Below, in pieces: positions 30,210-38,800 of a DNA stretch of 64,000 nucleotides. Origin of the DNA: Actinoalloteichus hymeniacidonis (GTDB lineage Bacteria > Actinomycetota > Actinomycetes > Mycobacteriales > Pseudonocardiaceae); assembly GCF_014203365.1 (NCBI RefSeq), contig NZ_JACHIS010000001.1, forward strand, positions 3,844,001 through 3,908,000. The letters are read 5' to 3'. The notes beneath the pieces are model-generated. The model saw only the letters and a list, made by a program, of their open reading frames with translations, was not told the DNA's origin and did no database searches. Each line of letters starts with the position of its first letter. The stretch's first letter is position 1. Both the position numbers and the translations under genes were made by a program.

Positions 30210-31208
30210 ATGAGCTTGCACCGCCTACTGACACTGATCGAGCCGCCACCGCCCCGAACGGCCGAGTACGGCAGCACCGTTCTCGCGGTGCGCACGGGAC
30301 TGCGGGCCTGGGCGGCGGAGGTCGGACTCGTCGGTTCGGGGTCCGCCGGAGAACGCGTGGTGGGCGACGGCGTCGAGTCGATGGCGGTCCGCAGCTTCCC
30401 CACCGCCCCGGTGGAGCGGGTGACCCTCTTCACGAAGTGGCTGGCCTGGGTCCTCTGGGAGGACGACGAGATCGACGAGGGTGGTGTCGGCGGCACGCCG
30501 TCGTTGGTCGCTCAGCGCTATGACTCCCTGTTGAGAGCATTGCGGGCCGGAGTCGCCGGGCCCGACGCGGACGGCCTCGAACGCGCCGCCGTCGCTCTGT
30601 GGCAGGAGACCATCCCGGAGATGGGCGCCGCGTGGCGGGAACGTTTCCTGACCAACCTGGCCGGGCACGCGGACGCGACGCTGGCTGCGGCACACAACCA
30701 GCAGCGGGGTCGGACGCCCACCCCGGCGGAATTCCCGATGCTGCGCGGTGGACTGGCCGGTCTGCATGTCTACGACCTCGCAGAACCGGTGTTGGGCCGA
30801 GAGTTGCCCGAAGCGGTGGCGAGCAGCCATGAATGGCGCACCCTGGTCGGGGGCGTCAACGATGTGGCGGCCTGGTGCAACGACATCGCCTCGCTGGAGC
30901 GGGAGACCGCGGGCGGCGAGGTGCACAACTACGTGATCGTCATCCGGCACGCCCTCGGCTGCTCGGATGAGGACGCCATCGCCTGGGTGGCGGACCGGAT
31001 CGCCGATCGCTTGTCCGAGGTGGCGACGACACAGGCGGCGCTGCCCGCGTTGACACGACGGCTCGGCCTGTCCGATCACGATGCACACACGGTCGAGGCG
31101 GACGCCAAGGTGATCTGCGCGGTTCCTCGCGACCAACTCGAATGGCTCGTCGGATCGCAGCGCTATTCGACGGTCGCCGTCGGGCCGGTGGAGACCGCCA
31201 CCGGTTGA
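30210..31208 (+). CDS. Class I terpene synthase (orphan)
   Basis: This 332-residue protein has the features of a bacterial class I terpene cyclase. The first metal-binding motif is DDEID at 85-89, preceded by aromatic WLAWVLWE. The NSE triad is NDIASLERE at 224-232. A candidate diphosphate-sensor Arg lies at 179 in MLRGGLAG, and the C-terminal RY pair is at 318-319. Such enzymes cyclise a linear isoprenyl diphosphate (FPP or GPP) with three Mg ions. The product cannot be predicted from motifs. No prenyltransferase, P450 or regulator gene is adjacent, so this is an orphan cyclase. Confidence 0.87.
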   Translation: MSLHRLLTLIEPPPPRTAEYGSTVLAVRTGLRAWAAEVGLVGSGSAGERVVGDGVESMAVRSFPTAPVERVTLFTKWLAWVLWEDDEIDEGGVGGTPSLVAQRYDSLLRALRAGVAGPDADGLERAAVALWQETIPEMGAAWRERFLTNLAGHADATLAAAHNQQRGRTPTPAEFPMLRGGLAGLHVYDLAEPVLGRELPEAVASSHEWRTLVGGVNDVAAWCNDIASLERETAGGEVHNYVIVIRHALGCSDEDAIAWVADRIADRLSEVATTQAALPALTRRLGLSDHDAHTVEADAKVICAVPRDQLEWLVGSQRYSTVAVGPVETATG

Positions 31209-31609
31209 GCACCACGGCAGCGGTCGCTCCGGCATGGCCGCGTGCCTCGCCGGGTGGTCGATGTCCGGATGCGCGACCGACGGGTCTGTGCTCCCTCGCA
31301 CGCGAGTGCCTGCCGAGCGAGGCCGGTCGGGTGCCCGAGAACGATCGTTCGAATGCACGCGATGGTGTCCTCGGCAGGAGTCGGGTCGACGCCTTCGGCG
31401 ACCGCGATCTCCCCGGCGGGCGAACCACCGCCCGCCGCAGGGCCGGGGGCCTGCGTGTTCTCTCCCGGGAGCCGGATCGGGGGCTCGGGTGGAGCGGGAT
31501 CCGCATCCATCCGCACTGTCTTACACCGTGGCGGCTCGGAGCCCGCCTCGGTGCGCCCCGATGCCGATGCCGCCGGGTGTCGGCGTCGGCTGGCGGCCCG
31601 CCGCCCGCG
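31209..31609. other. 401-bp gap between terpene synthase and DoxX genes
   Basis: No confident gene is seen. A minus-strand reading frame (31516-31163, 117 codons) crosses it and runs into the terpene synthase 3' end, but it has no recognisable domain and drifts into Arg/Thr-rich sequence. A GAACGATCGTTC palindrome is present at 31339-31350. Confidence 0.4.
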
Positions 31610-32056
31610 TCACGCGGCGGCCGGCACCTCGGGGCGGTTGTTCTTGAAGACGACCGGGGCCAGGAAACGGTCGATGCTGAAGGCACCGGCACCGCTCACG
31701 GCCAGCAGCAGAGCCGCCACCATGATGACGAGGACGAACTCGAAGCCGCCGTCGCTGACGAAGATTCCCACGCCGGTGTGCGCGACGGCCCAGGCGCCCG
31801 CCATGTTCGCGGCGACCAGGACGCCGACGATCGGCACGGCGAGTCCGAGGATCAGTGCGATTCCGCCGCCGAACTCGACGAGGGTCGCGAACCAGGCTGC
31901 GGCGCCGGGCAATGGGACTCCCATCGCCTCGAAGCCCGCAGCGGTCCCGTCGATGCCCCCGTCGATCTTCTGCCAGCCGTGGGCGATGAGCACGATTCCG
32001 AGCCCCAGCCGTGCGGCGAGGAGCACGAGGTTGCGAATGAGTTCGAAGGATTTCAT
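31610..32056 (-). CDS. DoxX-family integral membrane protein
   Basis: This 148-residue protein has four hydrophobic helices. The DoxX pattern is visible: LAARLGLGIVLIAHGWQK at the N-terminus, VEFGGGIALILGLAV in the second helix and a conserved NMAGAWAVAHTG turn. DoxX-like proteins are linked to thiol or redox homeostasis in mycobacteria and to quinone reduction elsewhere; the specific role is unknown. It is divergent from a MarR regulator gene, which probably controls it. Confidence 0.85.
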   Translation of the reverse strand: MKSFELIRNLVLLAARLGLGIVLIAHGWQKIDGGIDGTAAGFEAMGVPLPGAAAWFATLVEFGGGIALILGLAVPIVGVLVAANMAGAWAVAHTGVGIFVSDGGFEFVLVIMVAALLLAVSGAGAFSIDRFLAPVVFKNNRPEVPAAA

Positions 32057-32149
32057 GTCGTCTTCTCCTGGTGTCCAAGCGTGGCTCGCAGCATGGGATG
32101 GGAAGTCACCACGTGTGATGACGGTAACCGCAAGTCACGCTTTGATATA

Positions 32150-32161
32150 TTGAAGGTTCAA
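32150..32161. promoter_or_regulatory. Inverted repeat in the DoxX/MarR divergent promoter
   Basis: TTGAAGGTTCAA (TTGAA, 2-nt spacer, TTCAA) lies in an AT-rich patch that also holds TTTGATATATTGAA (32141-32154). Low-GC symmetric sites between a MarR gene and its divergent target are typical MarR operators. This assignment is inferred from position. Confidence 0.45.
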
Positions 32162-32317
32162 GGATCGTGACGATACATGAGGCTTCAACTGTTTCCACTC
32201 CGCCTCGTGGACCAAGAAGTCTCGACCGATCCCTGCGGCATTCGGCGGAGCCCGAATGCGCCTCACCTCGATCGCGAACCACAGCCGACCGCCCGGCTCG
32301 ATGGATAGGATCCGCAG

Positions 32318-32827
32318 GTGGACGAGGCACGGTGGCTCACCGACGAGCAACAACGGGCATGGCGGAAGCTCGCGGGCGTGATCACGGTGCTCCCGGCGGC
32401 CCTGGATACCCAGCTGCAACGCGACGAGTCGCTGACCCACTTCGGCTACTGGGTCATGGCCCTGCTGTCCGAGGCCGAGCAGCGATCGGCCCGGATGAGC
32501 GACCTCGCAGCCAAGGCGAACGCCTCACCGTCCCGCTTGTCCCACGTCGTCAGCAGGCTGGAGAAGCAGGGCTGGGTGCGAAGACAGCGGTGTGACCAGG
32601 ACCGGAGAGGAAGCCTCGCGGTCCTGACCGATGCAGGCTACGAGAAGGTGGTCGCCGCAGCGCCCGGCCACGCCAACAAGGTCCGCGAACTGCTCTTCGA
32701 CGGCTTGGACGATGACCAGGTCCGGCAGTTGGACGACATCTGCGCGGTGTTACTACGCCAGATGGGCTACCACGCCGACACCGCGATGCCGATCGACCGG
32801 TCCGACGAGACCGAGCCGCCGTGTTGA
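32318..32827 (+). CDS. MarR-family transcriptional regulator
   Basis: This 169-residue protein shows the MarR winged-helix pattern: LTHFGYWVMALLSEAEQ, then the recognition part MSDLAAKANASPSRLSHVVSRLEKQGWVRRQ, then the wing CDQDRRGSLAVLTDAGYEKV. The GTG start at 32318 follows a weak purine-rich stretch. It usually acts as a dimer and represses divergent genes, here doxX. No ligand can be predicted. Confidence 0.92.
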   Translation: MDEARWLTDEQQRAWRKLAGVITVLPAALDTQLQRDESLTHFGYWVMALLSEAEQRSARMSDLAAKANASPSRLSHVVSRLEKQGWVRRQRCDQDRRGSLAVLTDAGYEKVVAAAPGHANKVRELLFDGLDDDQVRQLDDICAVLLRQMGYHADTAMPIDRSDETEPPC

Positions 32828-32924
32828 CCCCACTTCGAGTGGCCGTCGAGGCGCGATCCGGCGCGACGGCGGGACACGGCCTCGTTGCCCGCCCCGCCGC
32901 CGCAGGTCGTCGAACCCTCGCGGA

Positions 32925-33962
32925 TCAGCTGCAGAGGGTGTCGTTCACCGCGAACGTGGCGGGCACGGAGTTGCTCCCGCCATGCGTGCCCTGGAACCCG
33001 AAGGTCACCGAGCCACCGACCGGGATGTGCCCGGTTCCGCTGTTGGATCGCACGGTCACCTCCGCGCCCTGCTGAGCCACCGAGGCTCCCCAGGCGTTGG
33101 TCACCTGCTGCCCATCGGAGTAGGGCCAGGTCAGACCCCAACCGGAGATCGCCGCGCTACCGGTGTTGCGCAGCACCACCTCGGCCACGAAACCGTTGTT
33201 CCATTCGCTCTGCTTCGTGTACTCCACCGCGCAGTCGATCGCGATCGGCTCCGGCTCCGGCGGCTCGGGCTCACCGGGGTCTCCGGAGTCGCTGAACACG
33301 ACGTCGGAGCAGTTGTAGAAGGCCTCCGCGCTGTCCGAACGCTGCCAGATCGAGTAGATGAGGTGCTTGCCGCTCTTGCCCGAGGGCAGCTGACCGCGCC
33401 AGGTGTACTCCGCACCATGCGGACCGCTGCCGTCGATCGGCGGATTGGTGACCTCGTCGAAGGGCACCGACTCCAGGTCCGACCACCGCAGCGGCTGGTT
33501 CGGGTCCCAGCCGTCCTTGGTGATGTACTGCGACCACGTCCCGGGATGCGGGGCCCAGGCGTTGTACCGGAAGGTGATGTTCGCGCCCGCCTGCAGCTGG
33601 GTGGTGGGCCAGTCGGAACGCGCGAGGTTGAAGCCGCTGAACGTATCGGAGGGCCCGCAGAGGTTGCCGTCCGGGATGATCTCCCGGTGTCTGCCGCCCG
33701 CATCGCTGATGAGGTTGCCGAACCAGTTCCACAGCGCGTTCTTGCCGCCCTGGGCGACCGCTGCGGCACAGGCCGGATTGGTCGGGTTGACGTCGCCGCC
33801 CTGCCCGCCCTCGAGACCGTTGACGTAACAGGCATAGGTCCTGGTCGCCGGGTAGGTCAGACCGCCATGCGCCAAGGCCTCCTCGGCGGGAGTGACCACC
33901 ACCAGGGCACCGACCAGGGCGGCGAGAGCGCCCCAGAAGCCCACCTTGTGTCGTGTCCTCAC
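32925..33962 (-). CDS. Secreted AA10 lytic polysaccharide monooxygenase with CBM2
   Basis: This 345-residue precursor has a signal peptide (1-31, cleavage after EEALA) that leaves His32 as the mature N-terminus, HGGLTYPATR. His32 and His139 (in APHPGTW) form the copper histidine brace of AA10 LPMOs. The catalytic domain spans about 32-225, then an acidic Pro/Glu linker (228-241), then a family 2 carbohydrate-binding module (about 244-345) with surface Trp residues (EWNNGF, SGWGLTW, TNAWG). It oxidatively cleaves crystalline cellulose or chitin outside the cell. The GTG start at 33962 has a GGAGGA site. Two CebR-type palindromes lie upstream and favour cellulose. Confidence 0.94.
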   Translation of the reverse strand: MRTRHKVGFWGALAALVGALVVVTPAEEALAHGGLTYPATRTYACYVNGLEGGQGGDVNPTNPACAAAVAQGGKNALWNWFGNLISDAGGRHREIIPDGNLCGPSDTFSGFNLARSDWPTTQLQAGANITFRYNAWAPHPGTWSQYITKDGWDPNQPLRWSDLESVPFDEVTNPPIDGSGPHGAEYTWRGQLPSGKSGKHLIYSIWQRSDSAEAFYNCSDVVFSDSGDPGEPEPPEPEPIAIDCAVEYTKQSEWNNGFVAEVVLRNTGSAAISGWGLTWPYSDGQQVTNAWGASVAQQGAEVTVRSNSGTGHIPVGGSVTFGFQGTHGGSNSVPATFAVNDTLCS

Positions 33963-34163
33963 TGCAATCCTCCTTGATTTCAGTTCTGACAACCTCGGGT
34001 GACGGTCGTGCTCCTCGTGGCCTGCTTTCCGTCGACGAGACGGGACACATCGGGATAGCCCTCGCCCACTCGGTGAGTGATCGATGCGAAACCACAGCGG
34101 TCGGATGGGCCTCGGGCCGCGCCGCCCGATCACCCACGGCTCCCGACCCGGCACGCTTCGCAA

Positions 34164-34179
34164 CTGGGAGCGCTCCCAG
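34164..34179. promoter_or_regulatory. CebR-type operator, site 1 (perfect)
   Basis: CTGGGAGCGCTCCCAG is a perfect 16-bp palindrome containing the CebR consensus TGGGAGCGCTCCCA (cellobiose-responsive LacI-family repressor of Streptomyces and Thermobifida). It lies about 200 bp upstream of the LPMO start. Confidence 0.85.
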
Positions 34180-34373
34180 CGTGACGGAGGCCACGGCACG
34201 TTGTCAATATTCGTTGCGAGACAGCACCATTGCCGCCGCGACCTGGTGTGATTTCGCTTCCGCCCGAGGTGGGCCGCCCGGACATCCGGTTGCGGCCGAC
34301 TGCGGCCTCGATGTCCGATCCAGGCGTGCCGGCTCCCGTTATTCGATGGGAATATCGATCCGAGCGCTTACTC

Positions 34374-34387
34374 CGGGAGCGCTCCCA
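34374..34387. promoter_or_regulatory. CebR-type operator, site 2 (13 of 14)
   Basis: CGGGAGCGCTCCCA matches the CebR consensus in all but the first base. It lies 210 bp from site 1, and both sites are in the 464-bp region between the LPMO gene and the MFS gene stop. Paired sites could allow looping or serve two promoters. Confidence 0.75.
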
Positions 34388-34426
34388 GGATCCCGGTGCG
34401 CCTTCGCGGCCGAATACGGCGCTTGG

Positions 34427-35650
34427 TCAGTCGCCGACGGTCCGGCGCAGGCGGACGGGGTCGAAGATCCGCGACTGCCACGCCAGGAACAGCCCGAACA
34501 CCGGTAGCACGGCCATCGCGGTCGGCAGGCTCACCGCGTCGGCGAGCATGCCGATCAGCGGTGGCATCAGCAGGAAGCCGACCCGCGCGAACCAGGAGAC
34601 GATCGCGATGGCATTGGCGCTAGGGATCCCCGGGATGCTCCCGGCCGCGTGGATCGCGGAGGGGAAGAGCGTCGCAGTCCCCAGCCCGGCCAAGGCGAAG
34701 GCCACGATCAGCACCGGCACCGAGCCGATGGGCAGCGCGATCGCCATCGGAACGGCAATCAGCAGACCGCCTGCCTGCCCGACCCGCAGGTGTCCGAACC
34801 GGTCGGTCATCCGGTCGCCCAGTAGACGGCCGACCATCATCGAGCCCTGGAACGCGACATACGCGGCACCCGCCAACGCGGCCGGAGCGGCGTAGGAGTC
34901 GCGCAGCAGCACCGCTCCCCAGGACGCCGGGGTGTCCTCCACCGCACAGGCCGCCATCATCACCAGGCCGAGCAGACCGAGGACGCGACGAACATGTCCG
35001 GTCTCGGTGCGGTCCCGCTCGGTCGCGTCGGTCGTCGGGGTGCCCGCCTGCGGCCGGTCCGCAGCCAGTTCACTGTCCTCGCCCCCCGGCAGCAGCAGGG
35101 GAAGGCAGCTCACGGCCAACACGGCGACCGCGATCCCGATCGCGATGAGATGCACCCCCAACGGGATACCCAGCCCGGCGGCCGCACTGCCCGCGACTCC
35201 CCCGCAGACCGCGCCGAGGCTCCACACGCCGTGGAAGCTGTTGAGCACCGAGCGGCCGTATCGGCGCTGCACCCGGATTCCGTGCGCGTTGCTGGCCGCG
35301 TCCATCACGGAATCGGCGGCGCCCAGGACGAACATGGTCGCGGCGAAGCCCAACCAGAGGTCGGCCAGCGACGCGGTGGGCACGACGACGCCCAGCAGGA
35401 CGCCTGCGAGCACCGCGAGCCTGCCGCTGCCGAGCCGGGTGGATAACGGCCCGGCCAGCAGGCCTGCGACCAGCGCTCCGGCGGGCATCGCCGCGATCCC
35501 GAGGCCGAAGGCGCTGTTGCTCAGCTCGAGATGGTCCTTGAGCTGCGGGAATCGCGCCACGATGTTGGCGTAGGCGAAGGCGTTGATGAAGAACAGCACC
35601 GCCACCGCGACTCGCGTACGTCGCAGCGCCGCCATCGTCATCTCGGGCAT
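34427..35650 (-). CDS. MFS transporter, substrate unknown
   Basis: This 407-residue major facilitator protein has about twelve hydrophobic helices and a charged central loop (about 205-232, rich in Asp, Glu and Arg). Motifs include the opening VAVAVLFFINAFAYANIVARF and GPLSTRLGSGRLAV in loop 2-3. The sequence resembles the FucP/YbjJ-like MFS group, but no substrate motif can be trusted. The ATG at 35650 follows AGGGAG by about 6 nt. It is divergent from hrpA. The two CebR sites lie beyond its 3' end and are unlikely to control it. Confidence 0.8.
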   Translation of the reverse strand: MPEMTMAALRRTRVAVAVLFFINAFAYANIVARFPQLKDHLELSNSAFGLGIAAMPAGALVAGLLAGPLSTRLGSGRLAVLAGVLLGVVVPTASLADLWLGFAATMFVLGAADSVMDAASNAHGIRVQRRYGRSVLNSFHGVWSLGAVCGGVAGSAAAGLGIPLGVHLIAIGIAVAVLAVSCLPLLLPGGEDSELAADRPQAGTPTTDATERDRTETGHVRRVLGLLGLVMMAACAVEDTPASWGAVLLRDSYAAPAALAGAAYVAFQGSMMVGRLLGDRMTDRFGHLRVGQAGGLLIAVPMAIALPIGSVPVLIVAFALAGLGTATLFPSAIHAAGSIPGIPSANAIAIVSWFARVGFLLMPPLIGMLADAVSLPTAMAVLPVFGLFLAWQSRIFDPVRLRRTVGD

Positions 35651-35874
35651 CGCACTCCCTACGACCTCGTGAGACGACTGGCGGCCACCGCGCCGATCCC
35701 TCGAACGGGTATCTCTCGTCTGCCACCGCACCGGTGACCGTGCTGGTTCTACAGGACCGGATCCGGCGGCGCGGAAGCAGTCAGGAGATGCCCGCTGCGA
35801 TCTCGATCCCATTCGCCCGACGCGGGAGAAATGACGAGACCGGCCTCGGCCGCCCCGCCTATCCTGGGCGGCGT

Positions 35875-38800
35875 ATGAGAACGTCGTCTGTGACCTCGCC
35901 GCTTGCCGAGCTGTCGGCACGCCTCCCCGAACTGATGCTCCGTGATCAACACCGCATCGCGCGGCGGTTGGACGGAATGCGCCGAAACCGCAAATCCGGT
36001 GGCCCCGCCCGCGAGGAGGCGCTCGCTTCGATCAGCGCCGAGATCGATTCCGCCGCACTGCGCATCGAGCGACGTCGGGCCGCCGTGCCGAAGATCAAGT
36101 ATCCGGCCGAGCTGCCCGTCGGACAACGCAAGGACGAGATCCTCGAGGCCATCCGCGACCACCAGGTCGTGATCCTCGCGGGCGAGACCGGCTCGGGAAA
36201 GACCACGCAGCTGCCCAAGATCTGCCTCGAACTCGGCCGTGGCGTGCACGGGTTGATCGGGCACACCCAGCCCAGACGACTGGCCGCCCGCACCGTGGCC
36301 GAACGCATCGCGGAGGAGCTGCACACCGAGCTGGGCCAGGCGGTGGGTTACGCGGTGCGCTTCACCGATCGGGTCGGCGAGGACACCCTGGTCAAGCTGA
36401 TGACCGATGGCATCCTGCTGGCGGAGATCCAGCGGGACCGGATGCTGCGTCAGTACGACACGATCATCATCGACGAGGCGCACGAGCGCAGCCTCAACAT
36501 CGACTTCCTGCTCGGCTATCTCAAGGAACTGCTGCCGCGCAGACCCGATCTCAAAGTGATCATCACCTCCGCGACGATCGACCCCGAGCGGTTCTCCCGG
36601 CACTTCGGCGACGCGCCGATGATCGAGGTGTCCGGCCGGACCTATCCGGTGGAGGTCCGGTACCGGCCGATCGTGACCGACGAGGTCGAGCGAGATCAGG
36701 TCCAGGCGATCTGTGACGCGGTGGACGAACTGGCAGGCGAGGCACCGGGCGACGTCCTGGTGTTCCTCAGCGGTGAGCGGGAGATCCGTGACACCGCCGA
36801 CGCGCTGGTGAAGCAGGACCTCCGCAACACCGAGGTGGTCCCGCTCTACGCCCGACTCTCGGCGCGCGAGCAACATCGGGTGTTCCAACCGCATACCGGA
36901 CGGCGCATCGTGTTGGCGACCAACGTCGCCGAGACCTCGCTGACCGTGCCGGGGATCAAGTACGTGATCGACCCGGGCACGGCGCGGATCTCGCGGTACA
37001 GCCTGCGCACCAAGGTTCAGCGGCTGCCCATCGAGGCCATCTCACAGGCATCGGCCAATCAGCGCTCCGGCCGCTGCGGCAGGCTCTCCGCAGGCGTGTG
37101 CATCCGGCTCTACTCCGAGCAGGACTACCTCGCGCGGCCGGAGTTCACCGACCCGGAGATCCTGCGTACCCATCTGGCCTCGGTGATCCTGCAGATGAGC
37201 GCACTGGGGCTCGGCGACGTCGCGGCCTTCCCGTTCGTCGACCCGCCGGATCGACGCAACATCTCCGATGGCGTTCAGCTGCTCCATGAGTTGGGCGCGT
37301 TGAACCCCGACGAGCCCGATCTGCGCAAGCGACTGACCCCGCTCGGCCGCAGCCTGGCGCAGCTGCCCGTCGACCCGAGATTGGGTCGCATGGTGCTGGA
37401 GGCCCAGCGCAACGGCTGTCTCCACGAGGTCATGGTGATCGCCGCCGCGCTCTCCATCCAGGATCCGAGAGAACGGCCGGAGGACAAGCAGCAGGCCGCC
37501 GCCGAGCAGCACGCCCGGTTCGTGGACAAGAACTCCGACTTCATCTCCTATCTGAACCTGTGGGAGTACCTGCAGGAGCAGCAGAAGGAGTCCTCCTCCA
37601 GTCGGTTCCGCCGGATGTGTCGTGCCGAGTACCTGAACTATCTGCGGGTCCGCGAGTGGCAGGACGTCTACGGACAGCTGCGGCAGGTGGCCAGGACCCT
37701 CGGTTCGGCGCCCGGCGATGACCGCACCGATCCCGATCGGGTGCATCAGTCGCTCCTGGCGGGGTTGCTCTCGCAGGTCGGCCTCAAGGACACCGACAAG
37801 AACGAGTACCTGGGTGCTCGCAATGCGAAGTTCGCGGTCTTCCCGGGGTCGGCGCTGTTCAAGAAGCCGCCCCGGTGGGTGATGGCCGCCGAGTTGGTCG
37901 AGACGTCCCGGTTGTGGGGCCGCATCGCGGGCCGCGTGGAACCGGAGTGGATCGAGAAGGCGGCGGGACACCTGGTCCGGCGCAGCTACAGCGAGCCGCA
38001 CTGGGAGAAGAAGCAGGCGGCGGTCATCGCGTTCGAACGCGTGACGCTGTACGGCATCCCGCTGGTGGCGGGTCGCAAGGTGAACTTCGGACGCATCGAC
38101 CCGGAGACCTCGCGTGACCTCTTCATCCGACATGCGTTGGTGGAGGGTGACTGGGAGACCCGACATCGGTTCTTCCACGAGAACCGCGAGCTGCTCGCCG
38201 AGGTCGAGGACCTGGAGCATCGGGCGCGCAGGCGCGACATCATGGTCGACGACGAGACACTGTTCGAGTTCTACGATCAGCGCATTCCGGCCGACGTGGT
38301 CTCCGGTCGACATTTCGACAGCTGGTGGAAGAAGGCCAGGCACGACGATCCGGCTCTGTTGACCTTCGAGAAGTCGATGCTGGTCAACGACCAGGCGGCG
38401 GGGATCGGCGAGGCCGACTACCCGGACGTCTGGTCGCAGGGTGACCTTCGGCTGCGGCTGACCTATCAGTTCGAGCCGGGCACCGACGCCGACGGCGTGA
38501 CCGTGCACATCCCGCTGGCCGTGCTCAACCAGGTCACCGAGACCGGCTTCGACTGGCAGATCCCCGGTTTGCGGGCGGAGCTGGTGGAGTCGCTGCTGCG
38601 TTCGTTGCCCAAGACCCTGCGTCGACATGTCGTCCCGGTCCCGGATTGCGCCGCGGCGCTGCTGCACCGGATGACCCCGGGCTCGGCACCGCTGTTGGAC
38701 GCGGTGGAGGACGGGTTGCGCCGTCAGGTCGGCATCGTGGTGCCGCGCGATGCCTGGCAACTCGATCGGATTCCCGACCATCTGCGCATCACCTTTCGCA

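Noticed and set aside
31163-31516. 117-codon minus-strand frame in the gap after the terpene synthase
   Set aside because: No domain, Pro/Arg/Thr-rich, overlaps the terpene synthase 3' end antisense, and no ribosome binding site seen.
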